DNA of 64,000 nucleotides from Thiomicrospira sp. ALE5 (GCF_900112445.1 NZ_FOYY01000003.1:124001-188000), one strand, 5' to 3'; shown: positions 53,697 through 63,119, counted from the stretch's first letter. Notes: generated from the sequence alone by a model not told the origin. Numbers and translations are program-made.

Positions 53697-55913
53697 ATGC
53701 AATTAACCAGGCCTGGTCAGTGCTTCGCGTTTTTAGTCAAACCCTTTATTGTATTAGCTATCGCACTAGGTTTAGTGGCTTGCGCTGATCAATGGAACCA
53801 GCCTTACACCGATGAAGCAGTCGCCTCAAATACCTTATTTACGGCGTTTTCCGCGCCGCCCAAACATCTTGATCCGGTGCGTGCTTATAGTTCAAATGAA
53901 TGGCAAATTATCAGCCAAATTCTTGAGCCGCCGTTGCAATATCATTATTTAAAACGTCCGTTCACACTAGAACCCTTGACGCTGACTGAGATGCCCAAGG
54001 TGCGTTATTTTAATGCCGAAGGGGTCGAGGTCGAACAGGGTGCAACCGATCTGGCCTATTCTGAATTTACTTTAAATTTAAAACCGGGTATTCAATTTCA
54101 ACCTCATCCGGCGTTTGCACGTGATGAGCAGGGCGATTTTGTTTATCTGCCGCTGAATGCGCGCAAAGCGGCGAATTTGCGTTCGCCGTTTGAATTGTCT
54201 CAGCTTGCGACGCGTGAACTCACCGCCGCCGACTATGCCTATGCGATCAAACGCATGGCCGTGCGACAGAATCATTCGCCGGTATTGGATACCATGATGA
54301 ACTATATTGTCGGATTGCGTGAATTCAGTGAGCAGGTCAGTGCCGACCGCGCCGAGGTAGCGCGTGAGGCGTTTTTTGATTTGCGTCCTTATGAGATACC
54401 AGGCGTGAAGGTGATCAATGATCATCAATTGCGCATTCAGATTGAAGGTGTCTATCCGCAATTTATGTATTGGCTGGCGATGAATTTCTTTGCGCCGGTG
54501 CCTTGGGAAGTGGAGCAGTTTTATGCGCAACCAGGCCTGGTGGCACGCAATATTAATTTCAATACCTTTCCGGTCGGCACCGGACCGTTTTTCTTAGAAG
54601 AGAATAATCCTAATCTACGCATGCGTTTGGTGCGTAACCCGGTATTTCATGAACAGTTTTATCCTGACTCTGGTTTGACTTATTACATGCCAGATAGTTT
54701 ATTGCGTGATGCCGGCAAGCGTTTGCCGCTGTTAGATCAGGTGGTCTACACCCTGGAAAAAGAAAGTGTGCCTTATTGGAATAAGTTTTTGCAAGGTTAC
54801 TACGATGCCTCGGGTGTGAGTTCGGATAGTTTTGATCAGGCGGTGCAGGTGTCGGTCAGCGGAGAGCTGAACTTGACCGGTGAAATGGCAGAAAAGGGCA
54901 TTCAAATGCGTTCGGGCATTGAGCCAACGGTGTTTTATTTGGCGTTTAATATGCTCGATGAGGTGATTGGGGGCTATAGTAGTGACCGCCAAAAATTGCG
55001 CCAAGCGATTAGTATTGCGGTGAATTATGAAGAGTTTATTTCGATTTTTATGAATGAACGCGGTATGGCAGCGCAAGGACCGATTCCACCGGGCATTTTT
55101 GGGCATATTGAAGGTGAGGAAGGCGTTAACCCTTATGTGCATGATTGGGTGAATGGCGAATATCAACGTAAATCACTGGCCACCGCGCGGGAACTGCTAG
55201 CACAAGCGGGTTATCCGAATGGGTTGAATCCGGCCACTGGGCGGCCTTTGCAGCTGCATTTTGATGCGGTCGCCACTGGGCCAGATGATCGTGCGCGGAT
55301 GGATTGGATGCGTAAACAGTTTGAGGAGCTGGGTATTGAGTTGGTGATTCGTTCGACCGACTACAATCGTTTTCAAGAAAAAGTGCGTAATGGTGATGCG
55401 CAGATTTTCTTTTGGGGTTGGGGCGCTGATTACCCAGATCCAGAAAACTTTTTATTCCTGCTTTACGGGCCAAATGGATCGGTGGCCAGTGGCGGTTCCG
55501 GCATCAATTCGGCCAATTACGCCAATCCCGAGTTTGATCGCTTGTTTGAACAAATGCGCAATATGGAAAACAGCCCAGAGCGTTTAGCGATTATTCAAGA
55601 CATGTTGGAGATTGTGCGCCAAGACGCGCCTTGGGTATTTGCATTGCATCCGCGTTCATTAGCGCTCTATCACAGTTGGTATCACAATGTCTGGCCGAAT
55701 CGTTTAGCCAATAATAATATAAAATATTTATCGGTTGATCCTGAACTTCGGCTGCAAAAACAAGGGGAATGGAATCGTCCCGTGGTCTGGCCTTTGTGGT
55801 TAGCAGGCCTGCTTATGATCGGCTTGTCGATTTGGGCGGTCAGCGCCTATCGCGCGCGTCAACAACAACGGATTCAGCCGCAATCGTCTAAAACGGGAGG
55901 GCGCAATTTATGA
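53697..55913 (+). CDS. Peptide ABC transporter substrate-binding protein with C-terminal membrane anchor (YejA/OppA-like)
   Basis: 738 residues from ATG 53697. N-terminal signal with a lipobox-like 'ALGLVAC'. SBP family 5 core: 'LTMTEMPKVRYF'-like strand region near 95, 'YAIKRMAVRQN', 'FPVGTGPFFLEEN', 'ARELLAQAGYPNG', 'IFFWGWGADYPDPENFLFLLYG'. Unusually, residues about 695-718 form a membrane helix ('VWPLWLAGLLMIGLSIWAV') followed by a basic tail, so the protein seems tethered at both ends. It binds oligopeptides and hands them to the permeases encoded next, with which it overlaps by 4 bases. Confidence 0.88.
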   Translation: MQLTRPGQCFAFLVKPFIVLAIALGLVACADQWNQPYTDEAVASNTLFTAFSAPPKHLDPVRAYSSNEWQIISQILEPPLQYHYLKRPFTLEPLTLTEMPKVRYFNAEGVEVEQGATDLAYSEFTLNLKPGIQFQPHPAFARDEQGDFVYLPLNARKAANLRSPFELSQLATRELTAADYAYAIKRMAVRQNHSPVLDTMMNYIVGLREFSEQVSADRAEVAREAFFDLRPYEIPGVKVINDHQLRIQIEGVYPQFMYWLAMNFFAPVPWEVEQFYAQPGLVARNINFNTFPVGTGPFFLEENNPNLRMRLVRNPVFHEQFYPDSGLTYYMPDSLLRDAGKRLPLLDQVVYTLEKESVPYWNKFLQGYYDASGVSSDSFDQAVQVSVSGELNLTGEMAEKGIQMRSGIEPTVFYLAFNMLDEVIGGYSSDRQKLRQAISIAVNYEEFISIFMNERGMAAQGPIPPGIFGHIEGEEGVNPYVHDWVNGEYQRKSLATARELLAQAGYPNGLNPATGRPLQLHFDAVATGPDDRARMDWMRKQFEELGIELVIRSTDYNRFQEKVRNGDAQIFFWGWGADYPDPENFLFLLYGPNGSVASGGSGINSANYANPEFDRLFEQMRNMENSPERLAIIQDMLEIVRQDAPWVFALHPRSLALYHSWYHNVWPNRLANNNIKYLSVDPELRLQKQGEWNRPVVWPLWLAGLLMIGLSIWAVSAYRARQQQRIQPQSSKTGGRNL

Positions 55914-56887
55914 TGGCGTATATCGTTCGTCGCTTGATTTATGCCATTCCGATTTTGATTGGCGTCAATTTTATTACCTTTGTATTGTTCTTTATGGTCA
56001 ATACGCCGGATGACATGGCGCGTGCGCAATTGGGCGCTAAGCAAACGACACCGGAGTTGATTCAAAGCTGGAAGGCCGAGCGTGGTTATGACAAGCCGTT
56101 GTTTTTTAATAGCGATGCACCAGGCCTGGTGAAGTTGAGCGATACCTTATTTGTTGAGCAGTCGTTGAAGTTGTTTGTGTTTGACTTTGGCAAATCCGAT
56201 GCCGGACGCGATATTGCTTCGGACATTAAAGAACGTATGTGGCCGAGTTTGGCGATTGCCTTGCCGACCTTTGCGATTGGACTGATTACTACTATTACGC
56301 TGGCGCTGCTGATCGTGCTGTTCCGCGCCACGATGTTGGATACCGCCGCGATGGTGATTGCGGTGATGATTATGTCGATATCCGGCCTGTTTTATATTAT
56401 TGCTGGGCAGGTGCTGTTTAGCAAGATCCTGCATTGGGTGCCGATATCCGGCTATGAACCCGGCTGGGCGAGTGTGAAGTTCTTGATTCTGCCCGTCTTG
56501 ATTGGCGTGTTTGCCGGTTTAGGGGCCGGCACCCGTTGGTATCGCAGTATTTTCTTGGAAGAAATCAACCGCGATTATGTGCGCACCGCGCGCGCCAAAG
56601 GCCTGTCGGAAATCAGTGTGTTGTTTAAACACGTGTTGCGTAACGGCATGTTGCCGATTCTGACCGGCGTGGTGGTGGTGATTCCGAGCCTATTTATGGG
56701 CAGCTTAATTATGGAATCCTTCTTTGGCATACCCGGTTTAGGCAGTTACACCATTGATGCGATTAATGCACAGGATTTTGCGATTGTGAAAGCGATGGTG
56801 TTTTTCGGCGCGGTGCTCTATATCATCGGGCTGATTCTGACCGATATATCCTATACCATTTTTGATCCAAGGGTGCGTTTATCATGA
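55910..56887 (+). CDS. Peptide ABC transporter permease (YejB/OppB-like)
   Basis: 325 residues. 'MMAYIVRRLIYAIPILIGVNFITF' start, six membrane helices, and the EAA loop 'DYVRTARAKGLSEISVLFKHVLRNGMLPIL' that contacts the ATPase. It ends with 'LTDISYTIFDPRVRLS', as OppB/YejB proteins do. Overlaps both neighbours by 4 bases. Confidence 0.93.
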   Translation: MMAYIVRRLIYAIPILIGVNFITFVLFFMVNTPDDMARAQLGAKQTTPELIQSWKAERGYDKPLFFNSDAPGLVKLSDTLFVEQSLKLFVFDFGKSDAGRDIASDIKERMWPSLAIALPTFAIGLITTITLALLIVLFRATMLDTAAMVIAVMIMSISGLFYIIAGQVLFSKILHWVPISGYEPGWASVKFLILPVLIGVFAGLGAGTRWYRSIFLEEINRDYVRTARAKGLSEISVLFKHVLRNGMLPILTGVVVVIPSLFMGSLIMESFFGIPGLGSYTIDAINAQDFAIVKAMVFFGAVLYIIGLILTDISYTIFDPRVRLS

Positions 56888-58284
56888 TGTGGGTATGGCT
56901 TTGGACAGATATTATGGTGTGGGGGCTGGTGCTTGCACTCGGCGCCTGGGGTTGGACGATTTCGCGCTCACCCCAGGTTAAGGCGCAATGGCTGGCGATT
57001 TTCCGTTCCAAAATTGCAATGAGTTCAGCGATTATTTTGCTGTTTTATTTGTCAATTGCGTTGCTGGATTCATTGCATTTCCGTTTAGCCTTGCCGGATC
57101 AAACACCGGGGCAGGAACGCCAATATGCCGGTCAAACCACCAGTGCCTTAGACTGGGTGTTTAATGAAATTCGCAGCCAAACCGAGCGCACCTATTCTGC
57201 GCCTTTTGCGCTCAAAGAGCATAGCACCTCAATCGTTAAAGACGAACAGGGGCGGGTGCTACAACAGCATTTAGATCTGGTGCATGCCGGTGCGCATTTA
57301 GCGGATGCGTCACAGCGTGCCGCCGATATCACCCAAAAATCCGTGTTTGCCGTGGCGATCGCCTTGGCGATAAGCGGGCTATTAATCAGTTTGCATTTGG
57401 TTTGGCGTGCGCGTGCCTTGGGGCGTCGATTTGGCGAACAAGCAGGCCTGGTGATAAAAGGCCAAGCGGATTTACCTTGGCGCACGGCGTATTTGACCTT
57501 TACGCTGGGCTTGGTCATCTTGGCTTGGTTGTATTATTTGGGGCATTACTATCATGTACTCGGCACCGACAAGGTCGGTGGTGATGTGCTCTATCAAAGC
57601 TTTAAAAGCGTGCGCACCGGCGTGTTGATCGGCGTGCTGACCACCTTGGTGATGTTGCCGCTGGCATTGATTTTGGGCATTAGTGCTGGGTTGTTTCGCG
57701 GTTGGGTCGATGATGTCATTCAATATCTCTACACCACGCTGAACTCGATTCCGGGGATTTTGTTAATCGCCGCCTCGGTGTTGGTGATGCAAACCATTAT
57801 TACCAATAACCCGCAGTGGTTTGAAACCGCGACTGAACGGGCGGATTTCCGTTTGTTGGTATTGGTGCTGATTCTAGGCCTGACCTCCTGGACCAGTTTG
57901 TGTCGATTATTGCGCGCTGAAACCCTCAAAATCAGCCAAGTCGAATACGTTACTGCCGCGCGCGCGTTTGGGGTGAGTCGTTTTAAAATTATCAGCCGCC
58001 ATATTCTGCCGAACGTGATGCACATTGTACTGATTGCGGTGGTATTGGATTTCAGCGCCTTGGTTTTGGCGGAAGCGGTCTTGTCCTATGTCGGCGTGGG
58101 CGTTGACCCGACCATGCATAGCTGGGGCAATATGATTAACCAAGCGCGTTTAGAAATGGCACGCGAGCCGATGGTCTGGTGGTCGTTGTTTAGCGCGTTT
58201 GTGTTTATGTTTATCCTTGTGCTCGCCGCCAACCTATTCTCCGACCGCGTCCAACGCGTGTTAGACCCGAAGAATAACGCATGA
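56884..58284 (+). CDS. Peptide ABC transporter permease (YejE/OppC-like)
   Basis: 466 residues, longer than OppC (about 300) and than YejE (about 340). N-terminal extension with two additional hydrophobic segments and a large periplasmic loop (about 75-145). The C-terminal part holds the permease core with the EAA loop 'YVTAARAFGVSRFKIISRHILPNVMHIVLI' and 'LSYVGVGVDPTMHSWGNMI'. Forms the pore with the upstream permease. Confidence 0.9.
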   Translation: MMWVWLWTDIMVWGLVLALGAWGWTISRSPQVKAQWLAIFRSKIAMSSAIILLFYLSIALLDSLHFRLALPDQTPGQERQYAGQTTSALDWVFNEIRSQTERTYSAPFALKEHSTSIVKDEQGRVLQQHLDLVHAGAHLADASQRAADITQKSVFAVAIALAISGLLISLHLVWRARALGRRFGEQAGLVIKGQADLPWRTAYLTFTLGLVILAWLYYLGHYYHVLGTDKVGGDVLYQSFKSVRTGVLIGVLTTLVMLPLALILGISAGLFRGWVDDVIQYLYTTLNSIPGILLIAASVLVMQTIITNNPQWFETATERADFRLLVLVLILGLTSWTSLCRLLRAETLKISQVEYVTAARAFGVSRFKIISRHILPNVMHIVLIAVVLDFSALVLAEAVLSYVGVGVDPTMHSWGNMINQARLEMAREPMVWWSLFSAFVFMFILVLAANLFSDRVQRVLDPKNNA

Positions 58285-58304
58285 TTTATAGCTTTGTGAT
58301 TTTT

Positions 58305-58319
58305 ATACATACATTGTAT
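58305..58319. promoter_or_regulatory. Possible operator of the BrnT-type module
   Basis: ATACATACATTGTAT: ATACA and TGTAT are inverted repeats, 10 bases before the toxin start. Would suit autorepression by the antitoxin. Confidence 0.35.
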
Positions 58320-58329
58320 GGTAATATTT

Positions 58330-58605
58330 ATGTTTGAGTGGAATGAAGAAAAGAACAAGCTATTGAAGAAAGAGCGTGGAATAGGCTTTGAAGATATTGT
58401 AATGGCGATTGATGATGGTGGCATTTTGGATGTCTTAGATCATCCAGACCAATCACGCTATCCTGGTCAAAAAATTTATGTTGTTGCTGCGTTAGGTTAT
58501 GTGTACATGGTGCCATTTATTCGCTCAGAACAGGCTATATTCTTAAAAACGATCATTCCAAGTCGTAAAGCTAAAAAACAATATTTAGGTGATTCAAATG
58601 TTTGA
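58330..58605 (+). CDS. BrnT-like toxin (module within transporter operon)
   Basis: 91 residues from ATG 58330 (ATG 58318 also in frame). 'MFEWNEEKNKLLKKERGIGFEDIV' matches the BrnT start (F-x-W-[DN]-x-x-K); the C-terminus 'IFLKTIIPSRKAKKQYLG' matches 'RIISARKA.. E..Y'. RelE-fold ribonuclease expected. Inserted between permease and ATPase genes of the peptide transporter; overlaps its antitoxin by 8 bases. Confidence 0.8.
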   Translation: MFEWNEEKNKLLKKERGIGFEDIVMAIDDGGILDVLDHPDQSRYPGQKIYVVAALGYVYMVPFIRSEQAIFLKTIIPSRKAKKQYLGDSNV

Positions 58606-58864
58606 TGAAGAAGAATTATCCATTCTGGAGGCGCTCGAGTCAGGGGCTTTAAAATCGTCGATTGACGCTGAGCAGGAAATTGCTTTAGCACGCCAAGCCG
58701 CTCGCGAGAATTTATCAAAATCCAAGAATATTACCCTGCGTTTAAATATGGCAGATGTGGTAGCTGTCAAACGCAAAGCGCAAGAAAGCGGTATTCCTTA
58801 CCAAACCTTAATATCGGCATTGATTCATCAATATGCGGTTGGCAAGGTTCAGATTGAAGCTTAA
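58598..58864 (+). CDS. CopG/BrnA-like antitoxin
   Basis: 88 residues from ATG 58598. The C-terminal half 'NITLRLNMADVVAVKRKAQESGIPYQTLISALIHQYAVG' is a ribbon-helix-helix domain of the type used by such antitoxins to bind DNA. Pairs with the preceding BrnT-like toxin; the order toxin-antitoxin is the brnTA order. Confidence 0.8.
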   Translation: MFDEEELSILEALESGALKSSIDAEQEIALARQAARENLSKSKNITLRLNMADVVAVKRKAQESGIPYQTLISALIHQYAVGKVQIEA

Positions 58865-58878
58865 TCAAAGGGCATAAG

Positions 58879-59484
58879 ATGGCTTGGTTTGCGGCACCGT
58901 TGATTGTAAAGGGTTTGGCTTGGGGCGCGGGCGTCGCAGCGAGTGTGCTGGCCGGTCAAAAAACCAAAGACTGGGTGAGCGAAAAGCTGGAGCAGAAAAC
59001 CCGCGATAAAATGCAAGCGGAACTCAGTGCGCACGCCAGCGCCTATTTAACCCAGCTTGAGCAGGCCTGGCATCGTGCGTTTTGGCGTTATTTTGCCATT
59101 CAAAATGGGTTGCTGCTTGTGGCGTTGGGGTTGAGTTTTTGGCTAGGGAGTTGGCTGTTTTTTGTTGGCTTGGCCTTGGTGTTTGTTTGGAACGGTGTAT
59201 TAGCCTATGGCTATAAATCGGCCTTAATCGCTTTCTGGCAGCATAAAAGCCTGCAGCGACTCCTAGCTGCGCGTTTAAACGAAGAACTCACGCGCCACCT
59301 GCAAAATCTATCGCACATTGAACAACGTTGGGTGGATTGGTTTATCGCCGAAAAACAGCAAGAAATATGTCAACAAACCGCCGAACACCTGGTGCCCAGA
59401 GCGCGTTTTGCGTTGATTAACGTGGCGTTGATGTTAGTATTAAGTTTCGTGGTCTTCCGCCTAGCGGTCGTCCCTTTTGTTTAA
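58879..59484 (+). CDS. Hypothetical membrane protein with amphipathic helices
   Basis: 201 residues. A glycine/alanine-rich N-terminal segment ('LIVKGLAWGAGVAASVLAG'), then a Gln/Lys-rich helix, two central membrane helices ('LLLVALGLSFWLGSWLFFVGLALVFVW' region), a long charged helical section and a final membrane helix ('FALINVALMLVLSFVVFRLAV'). No family recognised. It lies between the toxin-antitoxin pair and the transporter ATPase, in the same orientation and closely spaced. One octamer CAGGCCTG, read as Gln-Ala-Trp. Confidence 0.65.
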   Translation: MAWFAAPLIVKGLAWGAGVAASVLAGQKTKDWVSEKLEQKTRDKMQAELSAHASAYLTQLEQAWHRAFWRYFAIQNGLLLVALGLSFWLGSWLFFVGLALVFVWNGVLAYGYKSALIAFWQHKSLQRLLAARLNEELTRHLQNLSHIEQRWVDWFIAEKQQEICQQTAEHLVPRARFALINVALMLVLSFVVFRLAVVPFV

Positions 59485-59497
59485 AGAGGAAGTTAGT

Positions 59498-61129
59498 GTG
59501 AAAAAGCCGGTATTAGCGATTCAGAATTTAGTGGTCAAGGTCGGTGACTCGGCGCTGATTAATCGCATTAGCTTTCAGATTGATGCCGGCGAGATTTTTG
59601 CGCTGGTCGGCGAATCGGGCAGTGGCAAATCCTTAACGTCATTAGCTGTGATGCGCCTATTACCGGAAGCTTTAAATATCGAAGCAGGGGATATTCAGCT
59701 GCATCAAAAATCCCTGCTTAACCTAACCGAAGCGCAAATGCAAAAAGTACGCGGCAAGTCGATAGCGATGATTTTCCAAGAGCCGATGACCTCGCTTAAC
59801 CCGGTGATGCGCGTCGGTGACCAGGTCGCCGAAGTCTTGCGGGTGCATTTAGGTTTGTCGTCCAAAGCCGCGCAAGCCAAAGCGATAGCACTGTTTGCCG
59901 AAGTCGGCATTCCTGAACCGGAACAACGCATTAACTGGTATCCGCATCAACTGTCCGGTGGGCAAAAACAACGGGTGATGATTGCAATGGCGCTGGCGTG
60001 TGAACCGGACTTATTGATTGCCGACGAGCCTACTACCGCGTTGGACGTCACGATTCAAGCGCAGGTACTCAAACTGCTCAGAAAACTGCGTGACGAGCGC
60101 GGCCTGTCGATCTTGTTTATCACCCACGATATGGGCGTGGTGGCGGAAATGGCTGACCGCGTTGCGGTGATGCAAAAAGGTCAGATTGTCGAAACCGCCG
60201 AAGTCGAGCACTTTATTAAAGCCCCGAGCCATCCCTATACCCAACAATTGCTCGCCGATGCTTTGCCACAACGCAATTACAAACCGGCGGCAGAGCACGC
60301 GTCTTTGCTTGATTTAAAAGGCCTAAAAGTCCATTTCCCGATTAAAAAGGGCCTATTGCAGCGCACCGTGGGGCATGTAAAAGCCGTCGATGGCGTCGAT
60401 TTAACCATCCGACGCGGTGAAACCCTCGCGCTAGTAGGTGAGTCGGGCAGTGGCAAAAGCACCATCGGCCAAGCGATTTTGCGGCTGATCGACAGCACCG
60501 AAGGCGAAATCCGTTATCAAGACGTCAATCTCGCTCAACTCACCGAGCGCAAAATCAAACCGTTACGCAAAAAAATTCAAGTCATTTTCCAAGACCCATA
60601 TTCTGCGCTCAACCCGCGGATGACCATTGGCGAAATCATCCGCGAAGGCATGGTCAGCCTCAAAGTCGGTTCGCAAGACAAAACCGACCAAGAACGACGC
60701 ATTGACGAACTCTTGCAACAGGTCGGACTATTGCCGGAACACAAATTGCGCTATCCGCACGAGTTTTCCGGTGGTCAACGCCAACGCATCGGTATTGCGC
60801 GTGCGTTAGCGGTCGAACCGGAATTGATTATCTGCGACGAACCCACCAGCGCGTTAGATGTCACCGTGCGCGCGCAAGTATTGGACCTGCTCAACCACCT
60901 ACAACAAACCTACAACCTCTCATTATTGTTCATCACCCACGACCTATCCATCATTCCGCGCATCGCCCACCGCGTCGCTGTCATGTCCGAAGGCAAAATC
61001 GTCGAGCAGGGCGACGTACAAACCATCCTCGAAAACCCACAACACACCTACACCCAAACCCTACTGGCAGCAGCCCCGAGTTTTCATGATATGCGGCAGG
61101 GTGTAAAGGGCTTTCAATCCCATCGCTAG
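59498..61129 (+). CDS. Peptide ABC transporter ATP-binding protein, two fused ATPase domains (YejF-like)
   Basis: 543 residues from GTG 59498 with AGAGGAAG upstream. Two complete ATPase domains: Walker A '[12 protein letters not shown]' and '[12 protein letters not shown]'; signature '[15 protein letters not shown]' and '[15 protein letters not shown]'; Walker B '[12 protein letters not shown]' and '[12 protein letters not shown]'. Powers the transporter encoded by 53697-58284; the fused arrangement matches YejF rather than separate OppD/OppF. Confidence 0.95.
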   Translation: MKKPVLAIQNLVVKVGDSALINRISFQIDAGEIFALVGESGSGKSLTSLAVMRLLPEALNIEAGDIQLHQKSLLNLTEAQMQKVRGKSIAMIFQEPMTSLNPVMRVGDQVAEVLRVHLGLSSKAAQAKAIALFAEVGIPEPEQRINWYPHQLSGGQKQRVMIAMALACEPDLLIADEPTTALDVTIQAQVLKLLRKLRDERGLSILFITHDMGVVAEMADRVAVMQKGQIVETAEVEHFIKAPSHPYTQQLLADALPQRNYKPAAEHASLLDLKGLKVHFPIKKGLLQRTVGHVKAVDGVDLTIRRGETLALVGESGSGKSTIGQAILRLIDSTEGEIRYQDVNLAQLTERKIKPLRKKIQVIFQDPYSALNPRMTIGEIIREGMVSLKVGSQDKTDQERRIDELLQQVGLLPEHKLRYPHEFSGGQRQRIGIARALAVEPELIICDEPTSALDVTVRAQVLDLLNHLQQTYNLSLLFITHDLSIIPRIAHRVAVMSEGKIVEQGDVQTILENPQHTYTQTLLAAAPSFHDMRQGVKGFQSHR

Positions 61130-61145
61130 GCGGAGTTGGAATTAA

Positions 61146-61386
61146 ATGTCTAAAGAATTAATCATCATCGCCGGACCCAATGGCCCGAGACATTGAACGC
61201 CGGTTTCCCAAGAGTGTGTATAATTTGTTTTACCACTATATCGAAGCAGTGGACTCGGTATATTGTGTCTTGAATATGATCGAGCCACGGCTGATTTTTT
61301 CAAAGAAGCAAGGTGAACTTGTTATCGCTCATCACCAGCATTATGAAAATTTAAAAGGAATCGCTGATGGATACCACAGAGATTAA
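61146..61386 (+). pseudogene. Zeta-toxin family protein, large internal deletion
   Basis: 'MSKELIIIAGPNG' (start of the P-loop AGPNGAGKT) breaks off after 13 residues. In another frame, 'RDIERRFPKSVYNLFYHYIEAVDSVYCVLN...PRLIF' follows, the C-terminus of small zeta-toxin/UDP-N-acetylglucosamine kinase-like proteins. About 110 codons are missing, including GK[ST] and the catalytic Asp, so no kinase activity is possible. Confidence 0.75.
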
Positions 61387-61533
61387 ACCATCCGAAAGAC
61401 CCAAAAACTGGATGCTAATGTGGTGGTTGAAATAATGAAACGTGCCGTAAAGCGCGAACTCAACCGCAAACGCGCACTCAGGCAATATGCCGTAATTTGC
61501 GAAAATGGCGAGGTTAAGAAGATCCAGTTTTAG
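61367..61533 (+). pseudogene. Partner gene of the zeta-toxin remnant, frameshifted
   Basis: Begins 'MDTTEIKPSER' at ATG 61367 within the toxin tail, then needs a frame change near 61400 to read 'KLDANVVVEIMKRAVKRELNRK' and 'YAVICENGEVKKIQF', which ends at TAG 61533. The two parts together make a small protein of about 55 residues. An ATG at 61435 gives a 32-residue open frame in the second part. Small proteins like this follow zeta-type toxins in other bacteria. Confidence 0.5.
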
Positions 61534-61696
61534 TGTTGCGTAATTAATTTAGTGATTGTTTGTTTTATGGATTTGTAATCCAACCGACCTATATAAACAC
61601 CGCGAATCCAGCCGCGCCCACCAAGGTCAAGGTAGAGCGAAGCAGGTATTTGCATAGATCAACTCAGAAGAATTAAAAAAACTTGTTACCGTCACT

Positions 61697-61816
61697 ATGC
61701 CTTATGGCAAATACAAGGGGCGAATTATTGCGGATTTGCCGGGGCATTACCTGAATTGGTTTGCGCGTGAGGGCTTTCCATCGGGTCAGTTAGGGCAGTT
61801 ATTTGTGCATGGTTGA
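61697..61816 (+). pseudogene. DUF3820 protein fragment
   Basis: 'MPYGKYKGRIIADLPGHYLNWFAREGFPSGQLGQLF' is the DUF3820 core (usual form MPFGKYKG...LPxxYLxWF). The N-terminal few residues ('EELKKLVTVT') precede it in frame without a start, and the C-terminus stops after 'LFVHG', about 25 residues early. A remnant, although translation from ATG 61697 is possible. The stretch 61534-61696 upstream holds nothing else recognisable. Confidence 0.65.
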
Positions 61817-61827
61817 TTTATGAGTGC

Positions 61828-62091
61828 CTAATCATGATTGGATTCTTGAATCCGCTTATAGGCTTTTTGTACCGCTAACTTAACTCTCATTTGTATTTCG
61901 TCAAATTCATCTGGGGTCATGTAAAAACTCATATCAATGTCATGACGTATGTAACGGGGTGGCAGTATGTTAAGCGCGATACAGCCCATATCCGCTAATT
62001 GCTCTTCATTCAGACCCGATTCCATGTAGTTGTCGGTGATTTCATTGATAACATGGCGTCTATAAAAGTTGTGAATAGTATCAAATTGCAT
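61828..62091 (-). CDS. ComFB-like late competence protein
   Basis: 87 residues. 'IHNFYRRHVINEITDNYMESGLNEEQLADMGCIALNILPPRYIRHDIDMSFY' fits the ComFB family (short helical protein with D-x-x-x-x-ALN-x-LPPRY). The family is named from a Bacillus competence operon. A functional link to natural transformation is not established for proteobacteria. Convergent with the DUF3820 fragment. Confidence 0.75.
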   Translation of the reverse strand: MQFDTIHNFYRRHVINEITDNYMESGLNEEQLADMGCIALNILPPRYIRHDIDMSFYMTPDEFDEIQMRVKLAVQKAYKRIQESNHD

Positions 62092-62246
62092 AGCGAGTCC
62101 TTTTGAAATCTATTTCTAAGGTTAACAGTAAACTATTTTAATTCTAACTTAGTTGATCTTTAGATGGTGGATTATCTCTGTGCCTACTTAAAGAAAATTC
62201 AGTCATTGCCGATATCTATATAAACAACATTAACTGGAAGCCGAAC

Positions 62247-63119
62247 ATGTCACAGCTTACGCCTTTACAAAACTTACCAAAATGGATGGGGCAATCGAAT
62301 ACTCAGTCCAGTAATCAACCCAATCAACTTAACAACATGACAAATGCCCCGGTAAAAAGAGATGTTTTTACCCCATCGGACTTGTCTACTGCCAGTGTAC
62401 AGCGTTATCAAGCGGCCTATCAATATTCTGAAACTATGAATTTGCAAATCGAAACCCGTGCAGGCGATAAGGTTACAGTCGACTTTAGGCAACTTTTTAT
62501 GCACTATCAAGAATTTAGCCGTCAGCAGCTGTCTGAAGAGGGACCAAAAGGCGTTCGTCAATTTGAAAGCCGGGAAATGCTAGAAATGACGGCATTCGAA
62601 GAGCGCTTTGCATTTTCTGTTGATGGGGATTTAAGTGAAGATGAATTACGGGCGATTTTTGAGGTTTTTGAGCAGGTTGATCATTTAGCCAATCACTTTT
62701 TTAATGGCGATATTGAAAAGGCATTTGAGCAAGCACAAGACCTTAATATTGACTTTAGTCAGCTTCAATCTGTCAGCCTTGATTTAACTCGTACTGAAAC
62801 ACGAGCTGTTTCGTATCAACAAGGTGCGCTAGCACAGTATCGCGATATACAGTCGAGCAGCGATTCAGCTGATAAATATGGTATTGAAATGAGTGATCTG
62901 CCTGCCTACCTTCAGGCTTGGCAAGCCGCTATTGAAAAATTGGAACAACAGTTTAGCAATGCGCAATCCCTATTTGATGACATGATGGCGGGAAGTCTCG
63001 CGCAGCGTTTTCCTGAACAAGATAACTATGAAGGCTGGCTTGATCGGGTACAAAACTTTCATCAACAACTCGCTGAAGCGTTTAATGATCAAGCTGAAAA
63101 TGGCAAGCAACTAAGCTAA
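62247..63119 (+). CDS. Hypothetical protein, Gln/Asp-rich, helical
   Basis: 290 residues. N-terminal ~45 residues are low-complexity (Asn/Gln/Ser/Pro-rich). The middle has 'LQIETRAGDKVTVDFRQLF' (a beta hairpin-like stretch) and the rest is strongly helical and acidic, with an EF-hand-like acidic run 'VDGDLSEDELRAIFEVF'. No signal peptide or membrane segment. Family not recognised; a good terminator follows, so it is a single-gene unit. Confidence 0.65.
   Translation: MSQLTPLQNLPKWMGQSNTQSSNQPNQLNNMTNAPVKRDVFTPSDLSTASVQRYQAAYQYSETMNLQIETRAGDKVTVDFRQLFMHYQEFSRQQLSEEGPKGVRQFESREMLEMTAFEERFAFSVDGDLSEDELRAIFEVFEQVDHLANHFFNGDIEKAFEQAQDLNIDFSQLQSVSLDLTRTETRAVSYQQGALAQYRDIQSSSDSADKYGIEMSDLPAYLQAWQAAIEKLEQQFSNAQSLFDDMMAGSLAQRFPEQDNYEGWLDRVQNFHQQLAEAFNDQAENGKQLS

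Noticed and set aside
61828-62091. ComFB-like protein plus the octamer as proof of natural transformation
   Set aside because: ComFB homologues are not shown to act in transformation outside Bacillus, and no pilus or ComEA/ComEC genes are in the window.
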